From assembly GCA_903877945.1 (NCBI GenBank), contig CAIRFY010000085.1:1-14028 (forward strand): a stretch of DNA of 14,028 nt. The letters run 5' to 3'. The notes under the pieces were generated by a model. The model searched no databases. It saw only the letters and a list, made by a program, of their open reading frames with translations, and was not told where the DNA came from. Of the stretch, positions 1 through 9,200 are shown piece by piece. The position numbers were made by a program, and so were the translations under genes. Origin of the DNA: an uncultured Oscillochloris sp. Its GTDB lineage: Bacteria > Chloroflexota > Chloroflexia > Chloroflexales > Chloroflexaceae. Position 1 is the stretch's first letter. Each line of letters begins with the position of its first letter.

Positions 1-35
1 GCAGTTCGTATAAAGTGGGGGGCACCGTTGCTCAA

Positions 36-75
36 CAGCCCGACAGCCCGACAGATGTGTCGGGCTGTCGGGCTG
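36..75. repeat. Perfect 18-bp inverted repeat downstream of hppA
   Basis: The arms 36-53 and 58-75 are exact reverse complements with a 4-base loop (gatg). Each arm contains the 8-mer GCCCGACA (or its complement) twice in tandem. The hairpin lies 14 bp past the hppA stop codon on the minus strand, a position expected for a transcription terminator. However, the minus-strand sequence after the stem (TTGAGC) has almost no U-run, so it is a poor intrinsic terminator. It may instead be an extragenic palindrome that blocks exonucleases or acts with Rho. Confidence 0.6.
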
Positions 76-89
76 GTTAGACGGTCGGG

Positions 90-2417
90 CTACTTAGCCG
101 GGTCGCCCATCTCGGCGCCCTCGCGCTTGCTCTGCCAGATCGCCCAGACCAGGGCGGCGAAGCAGCAAAGCATGGCTGCCAGCACCGTGGGGTTGCCGGG
201 CTTGATCGTCACCACGATGGGGGCAATGATCAGGGCCACCAGGTTGATCACCTTGATCATCGGGTTGAGGGCCGGGCCAGCCGTGTCCTTGAGCGGGTCG
301 CCGACGGTATCGCCAACCACAGCGGCCTTGTGGGGTTCGCTATGCTTGCCGCCAAAGTTGCCTTCCTCAATGTACTTCTTGGCATTATCCCAGGCACCAC
401 CGGCGTTCGACTGAAAGACCGCCATAAGCTGGCCGGAGAGGATGATCCCGGCCAGGAAGCCGCCGAGAGACTCGACGCCAAGCAGGAAGCCCACCAGGAT
501 CGGCACCATCACCGCGATGACGCCCAAGCTCAGGAGTTCCTTCTGGGCCGCCGTGGTCGAGATCAGCACCGCACGGGCGTAGTCGGGCAGCACCTTGCCC
601 TCCATAAGACCGGGGATGCGGAACTGGCGGCGCACCTCGTTGACGATCTGGGCGGCGGCGCGTGACACAGCGCGGATGGTGAGCGCCGAGAACAGGAAGG
701 GCACCGACCCGCCGATCAGCAGGCCGATGAAGACGCTCGGCGAGGCCACGTTGATCCCGGTCAGCACCACCACATCTTTAGCACCGGCAGCGATCATCTG
801 GGCCTGCGCCTTGCCCACATCGGTCAGGTAAGAGCCGAAGAGGGCCACCGCCGCGATCACCGCCGAGCCAATGGCGATACCCTTGGTGACGGCCTTGGTC
901 GTGTTGCCCACCGCGTCGAGGTCGTCCATCACATTGCGGGCGTTCTTGTCCAGCCCGGCCATCTCGCCAATGCCGTTGGCGTTGTCCGAGATCGGGCCGA
1001 AGCTGTCCATCGAGATAGTGTTGCCGGTGAGCAGCAGCATACCGATGCCGGTGAGCGAGACGCCATAGAGGACAGCGGTGAACTGAGTGGCGACGGGTTC
1101 GCCCGAGTAGATCAGCACCGAACTCAGGATAGAGCCAGCGATCACCAGGACGGCCCACACGCTGCTCTCCATGCCCAGGGCCAGGCCAGAGAGGATATTG
1201 GTGGCCGCGCCGGTCTGCGAAGCCCGCGAGGTCTCTTTCACCGGGCTGAAGTGGGTGCTGGTAAAGTACTCGGTGAGCTTATCGAGGACGATAGCCAGGA
1301 CGATACCGGAGAAAGTGGCGAAGAAGGGCCGCCAATCGACGATGTGGGTGGTCGAGTCGGCCATGAAGAAGGGAGTGGCGGCGGCACCAGCCACCACCGC
1401 GATCCCAGCGGCCAGATAGAAGCCACGGTTCATGGCGGCCATGGCGTTGCGGCTCTTCTCGTCGGTCTTCACGATGCTGTTGCCGAACACCGAGGCGATC
1501 ACACCGATTGCCCGCAGCACCAGCGGGAAGACGATAAAGCGCAGGTCGTAGGAGCCATCGCCAATCGGGTTGGTCGCACCTGGGGCAAGGCTCACCGCGT
1601 CGCCCAGCACGAGGCCGAGGATCAGGGCCGAGACCAGCGTCACCTCAAAGCTCTCGAAGACATCGGCGGCCATACCAGCGCAGTCGCCGACGTTATCGCC
1701 CACCAGGTCGGCGATCACCGCCGCGTTGCGCGGGTCGTCCTCGGGGATACCGGCCTCGACCTTGCCCACCAGGTCGGCACCGACATCAGCGGCCTTCGTG
1801 TAGATACCACCACCCACACGCATGAACAGGGCGATCAGCGAGCCGCCGAAGCCGAAGCCAAGCAGGGCGTCGGGGGCGGCGATGCCGAAGACCAGGAAGA
1901 TCAGGGTGCCGCCGAGCAGGCCCAGGCCCACCGTCAGCATACCCGTTACCGAGCCAGACTTGTAGGCGATCTGCATGGCCTGGTTGTAGCTCTTGCGTGC
2001 GGCGGCGGCCACGCGCACGTTGCCCTCAACCGCCACATTCATGCCCACAAAACCGACCGTGTAGGAGAACATCGAACCCATCAGGAAAGCCACCGCACGA
2101 CCGATGGCGACCCACAATGTCGCAGCCTCTTTGGAGCCAAAGCGCAGTACCGCCTCGGCGGTCGGCGGAATCACAAAAACGCTCGCGCCAAGCACAAAAG
2201 TCAGGATAGCGATCAGGATGGCAATCGTACGGAACTGCTGACTCAGATATGCGTTTGCGCCCGACTTGATAAAGCCCCATACCTCCTGCATCCTCGCTGT
2301 GCCCTTATCCTGGGCCAAAATCTGGCTGCGCAAGATGAAGGCGTAGATGATTCCGAGGATGGAGATACCCAATACGATGAACACTGCGGTCTGCTGAAGT
2401 GAGTCTAACCTCTGCAT
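90..2417 (-). CDS. hppA: Membrane-bound proton-pumping pyrophosphatase, K+-independent type
   Basis: This integral membrane enzyme hydrolyses pyrophosphate and couples it to ion pumping across the cytoplasmic membrane. The 775 residues are at the upper end of the usual bacterial length and carry many hydrophobic segments. The catalytic signature lies near residues 207-252 (TKAADVGADLVGKVEAG, then EDDPRN and DNVGDCAGMAAD). A second Asp-rich substrate and Mg2+ site lies at 697-722 (VGDTVGDPLKDTAGP). The GNTTKAVTKG segment has Lys508 where K+-dependent enzymes have Ala; in this family Lys there marks K+-independent H+ pumps. A start at 2417 is supported by AAAGGGG seven bases upstream and a TATAAT box further up. 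It is the last gene of the minus-strand series and is probably transcribed alone. In phototrophs and slow growers such pumps recover energy from biosynthetic PPi. Identification is secure; ion specificity (H+ rather than Na+) is inferred from one motif. Confidence 0.97.
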   Translation of the reverse strand: MQRLDSLQQTAVFIVLGISILGIIYAFILRSQILAQDKGTARMQEVWGFIKSGANAYLSQQFRTIAILIAILTFVLGASVFVIPPTAEAVLRFGSKEAATLWVAIGRAVAFLMGSMFSYTVGFVGMNVAVEGNVRVAAAARKSYNQAMQIAYKSGSVTGMLTVGLGLLGGTLIFLVFGIAAPDALLGFGFGGSLIALFMRVGGGIYTKAADVGADLVGKVEAGIPEDDPRNAAVIADLVGDNVGDCAGMAADVFESFEVTLVSALILGLVLGDAVSLAPGATNPIGDGSYDLRFIVFPLVLRAIGVIASVFGNSIVKTDEKSRNAMAAMNRGFYLAAGIAVVAGAAATPFFMADSTTHIVDWRPFFATFSGIVLAIVLDKLTEYFTSTHFSPVKETSRASQTGAATNILSGLALGMESSVWAVLVIAGSILSSVLIYSGEPVATQFTAVLYGVSLTGIGMLLLTGNTISMDSFGPISDNANGIGEMAGLDKNARNVMDDLDAVGNTTKAVTKGIAIGSAVIAAVALFGSYLTDVGKAQAQMIAAGAKDVVVLTGINVASPSVFIGLLIGGSVPFLFSALTIRAVSRAAAQIVNEVRRQFRIPGLMEGKVLPDYARAVLISTTAAQKELLSLGVIAVMVPILVGFLLGVESLGGFLAGIILSGQLMAVFQSNAGGAWDNAKKYIEEGNFGGKHSEPHKAAVVGDTVGDPLKDTAGPALNPMIKVINLVALIIAPIVVTIKPGNPTVLAAMLCCFAALVWAIWQSKREGAEMGDPAK

Positions 2418-2420
2418 GAC

Positions 2421-2436
2421 ACAACCCCTTTGTTGT
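2421..2436 (-). promoter_or_regulatory. hppA Shine-Dalgarno within a small inverted repeat
   Basis: On the minus strand AAAGGGG (2425-2431) sits seven bases before the hppA ATG and fixes the start. The flanking ACAAC and GTTGT can pair (5 bp), placing most of the SD in a 6-base loop. The stem is too weak to claim regulation. Confidence 0.6.
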
Positions 2437-2468
2437 CACTCTAGGATGAGGGAGGCGCTGTCCGGGCA

Positions 2469-2474
2469 ATTATA
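2469..2474 (-). promoter_or_regulatory. Putative -10 box (TATAAT) of the hppA promoter
   Basis: A perfect consensus TATAAT on the minus strand lies about 52 bases upstream of the hppA ATG, giving a leader of roughly 45 nt. No good -35 hexamer is seen at 16-18 bp; the nearest candidates, around TGCAAA, match only three of six positions. The rest of this 213-bp spacer holds only the hairpin at 2547-2597. Confidence 0.45.
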
Positions 2475-2546
2475 CCGCCTCTTCTTCAAGTGTTTGCAGC
2501 CGCCGGGGCATAGTTGGGCAATCTTCACTTTTTTTACAATATCGCA

Positions 2547-2597
2547 AAGGGGAAGGTGGGCACGGGAGGATTCCCCTCCCGTGCCCACCTTCCCCTT
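2547..2597. repeat. Perfect 23-bp-stem hairpin between the C25-like gene and hppA
   Basis: The arms 2547-2569 and 2575-2597 are exact reverse complements around a 5-base loop (attcc). The stem is very GC-rich and contains GGTGGGCACGGGAGG. It starts 33 bp beyond the stop codon of the upstream secreted-protein gene, so it could end that transcript. On the minus strand the stem is followed by TTTGCG rather than a real U-run, so intrinsic termination is uncertain. Unlike the mobile elements elsewhere in the window, no flanking direct repeat is visible. Confidence 0.6.
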
Positions 2598-2630
2598 GTT
2601 ACGCACGACCGCTGGGTGCCGCAGGGCAGA

Positions 2631-5600
2631 CTACCGCCACAAGAGCGGCATGAAGACCTGCGACCCAGCAAGGCTGAGTGCGCCTTTGGCGGTGTAGTAA
2701 CTCACATTGCCGGCCTTGTCGGTTGCGCTGACAATCATCCGCATTTGTCCCGGAAGCAGCGGCATAATCGCCTGCCAGATCTCAATGGTGCCGACCGAAC
2801 TGACCTGGCTGAAGGTCACCGGCGTCCATGTGGTGCCGTTCAGCACATACACGCCGCTCACGCCGTCGATTGGGGTGCCGTTCAATCCGTTATCTATCGT
2901 CGCGACAATCGTAACCCCGGTGGCCGTGGGTGCCAGGGCGGTCGTCCTTGTGATCAGTTGGCCGATCTGTACCGACCGGATGGTGGGCGCGGTGGTATCG
3001 CTCAACGCCGTCATTGTCGCTGCCGTCGGGTCGATGTAGTACACCTTGAAGACCATCTTCGTGTAGCCGCGCATCTGTCCGGTGACGCCGTTGACATCGG
3101 CCTTAAACTGCGCCGCCGTTGCGGTGAGTTGGTCACGCTGATCCGCGTCGCTCCCCACGCTGCTGAAGCCGAAGAACTTATCGGGGTACCAGATCCCCGC
3201 CCCGGCGGTGAAGGTTGGCTCGTCCCTTGAGGCGGTGATCGGATTGTCGGTCTCGGTCACAATCTGGGTGATCTGCGGGTTAAAGCCGGTGGTCGGGGCG
3301 TATTCGCCGCTCATAAAGACCACGTCGCGCACCTGGAGCCGACTGCTCCCGCTGCGGTTCAGTGCGCTGATGTCGTAGGCGAACGTGGGCAAGGTGGGCA
3401 GACCGGCCTGACTATTCTCGAAGATGCGCAGATGTGGCTTCGGGAAGGTTGAGCCAGAGACGTTGACAAAGCTGTCGTCCAGCGTAAAGTTCTGGTCGGT
3501 GAGCTGAAGCACTTTGCTGAGGGTGCGCGAATTGGTCACATAGTCCGTGGCCTGAATACTGACCGTCGCGGTAATAATGCGTTCCAGACGACCTTCGCTG
3601 TCGGGCAGGATGGGCGCGTTGCTCTGGGCGGGCACCGGGATGGCCGCCGTCCCAACCTGCGGTTCCTCCGGTGGCGGGGCCAGCGGGTTACTCACCATCA
3701 CGTGAATGAAGGGGAGTCCGTAGAGGGTCATGATCGTCAGGGCTTTGGCATCATAGGCGCTCAGGATGGCCGAGTTGCGCACATAGCGCTGTTTGGCGCG
3801 AGCTAGGGCCATGCCGATGGAGGATCCGACGTAGGTGGGTGTCGCGTTAATATCGACCTGCACATCGCGGACAAGCTCCTGGGTGAGCAGAACCGCGAGC
3901 CGCTCGGAGTAGTCGATCCCGTCAACGGTGCCATAGCCGTAGCCGGTATTGCCGATCCAGTTGCCAGCCTGCCTGTTGAATGCCTGAGCGAAATCGGACT
4001 GGTAGATGGGGCGATTGAGCAGGTTCGTCGGGGTTAGCACCTGGGAGTCGATCACGTTGTAGCCACTGTGGCAGCCCACAGAGTAGCCCAACGCGCCACC
4101 AAAGTAGCCGCCGGGATAGTAGATGTCGGATAGGTAGCTTGGCGTGCGGATGCGCTGAGCCAAGAAGGTACCGCCGACTCGGCTTGCCCCGGTTGCGGGC
4201 AGGATCTGCCAGTGATCAAAGTGCGCGTTCAGCGAGAAGAGCTTATTCGGGTTGGTGTAGTAGGGGGCATTGATCACGGTGTTGCTAAAAATGCCTGTCA
4301 TCGGCTGGGTGTAGACAGCCGTGGACAGATCGCTGCCAAACCAATTTGACTCCAGGTCACTGCGCGCCCAGGTATCGTTGATTGGGCCAGTGATGACGGC
4401 GGTTCTGGTGATCTGTGGCGTAATGTAGCTCATCCCGACCTGCAAGGTCTTCGAGATCACCGTAGCCGAATCGCTCAGGAAGTCGTAGCCGGTCACAAGG
4501 GCGGGTGCGCTGATATCGACGTTCCCACGTGCGTTAATCGTGTAGGTATTTTGATAGATCCCCGCCTGCCACGCCAGGTAGCGCTGAATATCCTCGGGCG
4601 TCTCGACGAGCCGCCCGACGGCGCGGTTGGGCAGGTAGAGCGGGAAGCCCTGGAAGCGCAGCGGCGTATCGGTGCCGTAGGGGTTGTCGGTGAGCAGCAT
4701 ACGGTTCTTCAGGGCCGCGCCCTGGGGGCTGGCCGGGTCAATAACGCCCGCGCTGTCCAACGATTTCAGATAGGCTGCGTAGTCGGATTCGTTGGCGATG
4801 GTGGTCAGGTCGGGCACGCGGAAGAAGGGTAGCACATTATCGCCGCCCACCAGGACGATATTCTTGACGTTAGGGAAGGGGGCCGTGCTGTTCGGGGAAG
4901 CCCCGCCGCCATTGTAGTACATCGTGGGTGTTGGACAGATCACGCCAACGGGCAATTTGGACGAACAGGAGGTGCCGTTGCGCGTCGAATCGGTGGCCGC
5001 CGTGATCACATTATCGATCAGGCGGGCGATCTTGTTGGCGTAGAGCGGGTTATTTTTGTTTGCATCCCAATCGCTGTACATCCCCGTGATGGTAGGGCCT
5101 ATCCGCGTGGTTGGGAGGAGGTGCGATAGATCAAGGGTATAGCCGTACTCGGGCGTGCCGCCCGTACTCGGCGGCAGGGATTCCAGGTTGCTCAGTTGCC
5201 CGTGGATCGCATCAATCGCGGTCGTATTCTGCGGGTAAAGCAGGCTCATCCGATCATCGAAGGTGATATACAGCGTGGTGATCTTATCAGGTGTCGTGTA
5301 GGTAGGCGACGCAATTTGCATCTGCACCTCAGGGGCGTCCTGGGGCGGCTTTGCCATACCGCTGCCCGACACCTGGATGGTGAGGTTGTAGCTACGGGTG
5401 GCGCTGTACGCGCCGCTGGCCGAAGCGACGGCTACATAGTAGGTGCCGGGCTGCCACAGGTAGGTGTCGATCACCTCGGGCGTGGTGCCCGAGTTCATGC
5501 TGATAGCCGAGATCGTCCCGCCGATGGCCGAGATCGTCCCGCCGATGGCCGAGATCGTCCCGCCGATGGCCGAGATCGTCCCACCGATGGCCGAGATCGT

Positions 5601-6026
5601 CCCACCGATGGCCGAGATCGTCCCGCCGATGCCGGTGACATCTTCAATCCCCGCAGCCCCCTGCTGCATACCAACGTCCGGGTCTGCGGCAAGGATCAGG
5701 TCGTAGTCACCTGGAAGGTTATCGAGGGTAATCTTCACACTGGAGGCGGGCTGGAGCAGGGTGAACGTGACGTAGTCAATGTCGGACGAGGTACTGATCG
5801 TGCCTGTCACCGACGCCGACCATGTGCCCACCGGCACCAGTGGGCTTACCCGCTGGGCCAGCGGGATCGTATCGTTCGGCTCCGTCTCAGTGATTGCGGC
5901 AAGCGGATTGGCGGGCTGATCCGGCACGCTGGCTGCGGCGACCGGGTGGGCCTGAGGTAGAATTCCGAGAGGCAGCAATAGCAGTGCGAGGCAGAGCAGG
6001 CGAGTGAAGGGGTGTGTTCGCGTCAT
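2631..6026 (-). CDS. Secreted C25 (gingipain)-like peptidase-fold protein with PPC domain and GGTISAI repeats
   Basis: I start this at the ATG at 6026 (1131 residues) because AGGGG lies eight bases upstream and a signal peptide follows at once (basic MTRTHPFTR, hydrophobic core, then HPVAAAS near residues 28-33). An in-frame ATG at 6077 would add 17 residues ahead of the signal. Residues 46-220 form a PPC-like beta domain (ETEPNDT at 47-53, GTYYVAVAS later), interrupted at 134-175 by six heptads GGTISAI. Residues about 245-780 match the C25 clan-CD layout: VGGDNVLPF, LPNRAVGRL, candidate catalytic His602 in NAHFDHW, candidate Cys652 in SVGCHSGY, then FAQAFNRQAGNWIGNTGYG and TLYGLPFIHV. The usual Gly after His is Phe here and the usual Ala before Cys is Gly. 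An Ig-like region and the tail VFMPLLWR close the protein. It is probably exported and anchored or released outside the cell. Activity and substrate are unknown. Confidence 0.85.
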   Translation of the reverse strand: MTRTHPFTRLLCLALLLLPLGILPQAHPVAAASVPDQPANPLAAITETEPNDTIPLAQRVSPLVPVGTWSASVTGTISTSSDIDYVTFTLLQPASSVKITLDNLPGDYDLILAADPDVGMQQGAAGIEDVTGIGGTISAIGGTISAIGGTISAIGGTISAIGGTISAIGGTISAISMNSGTTPEVIDTYLWQPGTYYVAVASASGAYSATRSYNLTIQVSGSGMAKPPQDAPEVQMQIASPTYTTPDKITTLYITFDDRMSLLYPQNTTAIDAIHGQLSNLESLPPSTGGTPEYGYTLDLSHLLPTTRIGPTITGMYSDWDANKNNPLYANKIARLIDNVITAATDSTRNGTSCSSKLPVGVICPTPTMYYNGGGASPNSTAPFPNVKNIVLVGGDNVLPFFRVPDLTTIANESDYAAYLKSLDSAGVIDPASPQGAALKNRMLLTDNPYGTDTPLRFQGFPLYLPNRAVGRLVETPEDIQRYLAWQAGIYQNTYTINARGNVDISAPALVTGYDFLSDSATVISKTLQVGMSYITPQITRTAVITGPINDTWARSDLESNWFGSDLSTAVYTQPMTGIFSNTVINAPYYTNPNKLFSLNAHFDHWQILPATGASRVGGTFLAQRIRTPSYLSDIYYPGGYFGGALGYSVGCHSGYNVIDSQVLTPTNLLNRPIYQSDFAQAFNRQAGNWIGNTGYGYGTVDGIDYSERLAVLLTQELVRDVQVDINATPTYVGSSIGMALARAKQRYVRNSAILSAYDAKALTIMTLYGLPFIHVMVSNPLAPPPEEPQVGTAAIPVPAQSNAPILPDSEGRLERIITATVSIQATDYVTNSRTLSKVLQLTDQNFTLDDSFVNVSGSTFPKPHLRIFENSQAGLPTLPTFAYDISALNRSGSSRLQVRDVVFMSGEYAPTTGFNPQITQIVTETDNPITASRDEPTFTAGAGIWYPDKFFGFSSVGSDADQRDQLTATAAQFKADVNGVTGQMRGYTKMVFKVYYIDPTAATMTALSDTTAPTIRSVQIGQLITRTTALAPTATGVTIVATIDNGLNGTPIDGVSGVYVLNGTTWTPVTFSQVSSVGTIEIWQAIMPLLPGQMRMIVSATDKAGNVSYYTAKGALSLAGSQVFMPLLWR
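5503..5628 (-). repeat. Six tandem 21-bp repeats encoding GGTISAI
   Basis: Six contiguous 21-bp units lie in phase with the reading frame. They differ only at a G/A in the first unit (atagcc against atggcc) and at a G/A in the fourth and fifth units (cccacc against cccgcc). Each encodes GGTISAI, residues 134-175 of the protein from its ATG at 6026. Near-identity at synonymous positions points to recent expansion by slippage or recombination. Copy-number changes would keep the frame. Confidence 0.95.
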
Positions 6027-6074
6027 TGGAGTGTCCCCTGTCGTATTCAAAGTGATCCGCTGGTAGAGCCTACA

Positions 6075-6216
6075 CAATCATCGCAATAGAGCAAAAATCG
6101 CCCTGTCACGCTGAGCGAAGCGAAGCGTCCCGGCGATGATAATGCATGTCGGGACGCTTCGCTTCGCTCAGCGTGACATGTGTGATAGGGTGACTTTTGC
6201 TCTATTGCCAATCATC
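6075..6216. mobile_element. MITE-like element, family 1, copy 1, with 8-bp target duplication
   Basis: The element proper is 6083-6208 (126 bp). Terminal inverted repeats GCAATAGAGCAAAA (6083-6096) and its exact complement (6195-6208) enclose perfect 29-bp palindrome arms at 6104-6132 and 6150-6178, which read TGTCACGCTGAGCGAAGCG onward. The 17-base centre is AT-rich. Immediately outside both ends is CAATCATC (6075-6082 and 6209-6216), a perfect 8-bp direct repeat expected of a target-site duplication. No open reading frame of note is inside. It fills most of the spacer between the cyclase gene and the C25-like gene and ends 56 bp before the latter's ATG. It was probably moved by a transposase encoded elsewhere. 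Confidence 0.85.
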
Positions 6217-6226
6217 AGTCCTCCCG

Positions 6227-9200
6227 CTACAGCGCGTGAACGAGATCAACGTCGCGGGTTGCATCAAGCTCGCTAAAGATCTGCTCCGCACGCAGCCGGG
6301 CGACGGTAAGAGCCTGGTCGTCGTGGCGGGTGCGAGCAAGACGGGCGATCTGGTAGAGGGTCTTACCCAGTTCATAGCGATTATCGAGTTGCTCCAGCGC
6401 GATCTGGCTCTGGGTAAGCTGATCGTGAGCGGCGACCAGATCGTCCTGGGCCAGAGCGACCTGACCGAGGGCGCGGCGGGCCACGGCGGCCTCGGCGGCC
6501 ATACCTAGCTCGTCGGCCACCGTGAGCGCACGTGTGGCATAGTCGCGGGCGGCGGCGGGGTCGCCCAAGGCAAGGGTCGCCTCGGCGGCGAGACGCAGCA
6601 CCTCAGGGAGGAATGAGGGAGCCTTGATCCGCTCAAAGTCGGCGATACTGCGCGTAAAGAGGGGCAATGCCTCGGCAGGACTTCCCTGGAGTAACAACAC
6701 TTCGCCACGATTATAGGTTGTGACGGCGACACCGAGGGCGGAGCCGATCCGTCCGAACATCGCGCTGCTGAGCCGGTAGAGGTCGCCAGCGCGATCAAGC
6801 TGGTTACGCCCGACGAGAACCACCGCCAGGTTATTCGAGGTGCGGGCGACCGCCAGCACATCGCCAATATCCCCGCTGATCTGGAGGCTGCGCTCGAAGC
6901 TTGTGATCGTGTCCTGCCAGCGGCCAAGCTGGAGGTAGACTTGACCGAGGTTATTGAGGGTATCACTGAGGCCATCGACAATATTCAGCGTCTCAAAGAG
7001 ATTCCTGGCGTAGTTCAACGCCTCAATCGCCGGGCTGAGTTCTCCCTGATCACGGTGGATACTGCCGATCAGCTTGAGCGCCTGGGCCTGATCGGCCTGA
7101 CTCTGCATCTGCTTAGCTAGGCCGAGTCCCCGCTGTGCCCAACTCATCGCCTCGGTATAGTTCCCCTGGCGGAAGTAGATCCCGGCGCCAAGCAGGTAGC
7201 AGTGGGTCGTCTCGGCGCGCAGCGTGTCGGTGCCGCTGTCCAGACCCGTATGCAGCCACGTGAAGGCGGCGTCGTAGCGTGAGCGGCGCTCATCAATACT
7301 CGCCAGCTTACGGTGCATGCGCAGCCAGATCTCATCGACATGACCATTTTCGATCCCGGCCATGCTCAGGGCCACACGGAAGTGTTCCTCCGCCTGATCA
7401 TACTCACCAAGGAGCATATGGATATCGCCACTGCGCTCGTGGATCTCGGTCACCTGGGCGGTCAGCGTGAGGGGTCTGGCGCTGGCGGAGAGTCGCGTGG
7501 TAATCTCCAGCGCTACGCGGTAGAGCGCCAGGGCGTCGCGGTTGGCGAAGCGGCGCTGGGCGTGTTCACCGGCGCGCATGTGGTAGTGCAGAGCGTGATC
7601 CCAGTCCTCGGCTTGGAGGTAGTGCCACGCGAGAACCGCTAGTTGATCATCAATGTGTTCCTGGCTCTTCTCCTCAATCCGCCGGGCCACCCGACCGTGC
7701 AGGAGGCGGCGGCGGGCGTAGAGGATGCCATCGTAGGCGACATCGCGCAGCAGGGCGTGGCGGAACACGTAGGCCAGGGTGCGGTCGAACTGGTCGGCCT
7801 GAATAAGTTCGATGTCAATCAGGCGCTGAAGGCTCTCATCGAGGGCGTGCAGGCTGGTATAGACGCCCTCGACAATGGGGCGCTGGAAGCGTCGGCCAAT
7901 CACCGAGGCCACCTGGACAAGTTCCTGGCGCGGCTCATCAAGGCGGTCGAGGCGGGCGATCAGGAGACCCTCGATACTGGTGGGCAAGACGACCTCGGCC
8001 AGCGGGCGGGCCAGGCCCCAGTGGTTTTCGTTATCGTGGACAAGAACGCCGCCCGCTACGAGGGCGCGTACCAATTCCTCGATAAAGAAAGGGTTACCTT
8101 GGGTGCGGTCGAGCAGCGACAGGATCTCGGTGGGCGGCTGACCACCCAGCAAGGCGCTGAGCAGATCCGCGCTGTGGTCGGGGGTCAACTCGGGCAGGCG
8201 CAAATGGAGCGTCGTAGGCAGTTCGTCCCACGGCGCGGGGATGGGCGGGTCAGGCCGGTAGGTCAACACCAAGAGCAGCGCCAACTTGGCGGCGGCGGCG
8301 GACAAACTACCCAGCAGTTCAAGCGAGGGCGAGTCAGCCCAGTGAATATCCTCAATCGAGATGACAAGCGGCTTCTGGGCGGCTGCGCCGCAGAAGAGGG
8401 CGATGATCAGCTCCTGGAGACGGTCGTGGCGCTGCTGCGGGCTCAGGGCCGAGGTCAGGGAAGACTCGGCGAGGGTGATGTCAAGGGCGTCGCTGAGGAG
8501 CGGAGCGAATCGTTCCAGGTCGGGGGCGAGGTGGCGCACACGCTCGGCAATATGCAGGTGGAGATCACCACTGCTGGTTCGCCATGTACTGAGCAAGAGC
8601 AGCTCGGAGAGCGGGCCGCGCAGGGTGGCATAGGTGGTACGCTGGTCGTAACTCTGACACTCGCCGATCACGATCTCGAAGGGCGGCACCCGATCATCGG
8701 TCGCAGGCTCAGCGATGCTAGAGATCACGAGGCGCTGGAGCACCTCCTCCGCAATCCGGCTCTTGCCCGCACCAGCCTCGCCTACCAGCGCCAACACACA
8801 CCCGGCGCCGCGCAGGGCGGCACCCGCAGCGATGGAGAGCCGCTGGATCTCACGGTCGCGCCCGATGATGGGAGCGGCCCCGATGCGCGTACCGGGTGCC
8901 GGGGCATCGGCGACCCGGACAGCGCGAGCGGGCGTCACCGGTTCAGCGAGACCCTTGAGACGCAACGGCGGCTGATCCTCCAGCACAAACTGGTCAGCGA
9001 CGGCGGCGCGGGCGCTCGGAGAGAGCAGCACATTGCCATCGGCGGCAGCCGACATCAGGCGGGCGGCCAGGTTCACCGCCGGTCCCATCACCGTATACTC
9101 GTAGCGGGTGGTGCCGCCCACGCGCCCGGCAAAAACCGTGCCGGTGTTGATTCCTATCTTTTGGAAGAGACAGGCTTCGCCTATCTCTTCCAAAAGAATA

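Noticed and set aside
1251..2402. Plus-strand open frame of 383 codons opposite hppA
   Set aside because: Its product is rich in His, Gly, Asp and Arg with no recognisable domain, and the opposite strand encodes an unmistakable pyrophosphatase.
2538..2597. Hairpin at 2547-2597 as a third copy of the GCAATA-ended element
   Set aside because: The left flank CAATATCGCAAA resembles the terminal repeat, but no complementary right end and no 8-bp flanking duplication are present.
5503..5628. Tandem array considered as a CRISPR-like repeat
   Set aside because: The units are directly contiguous with no spacers and are in frame within a coding region.
5196..5960. Plus-strand frame with repeated RDRPADG units
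   Set aside because: The repeats are only the complement of the GGTISAI array read in another frame.
6027..6077. Upstream in-frame ATG at 6077 as the start of the C25-like protein
   Set aside because: It would put 17 residues before a textbook signal peptide, while the ATG at 6026 has AGGGG at proper spacing.
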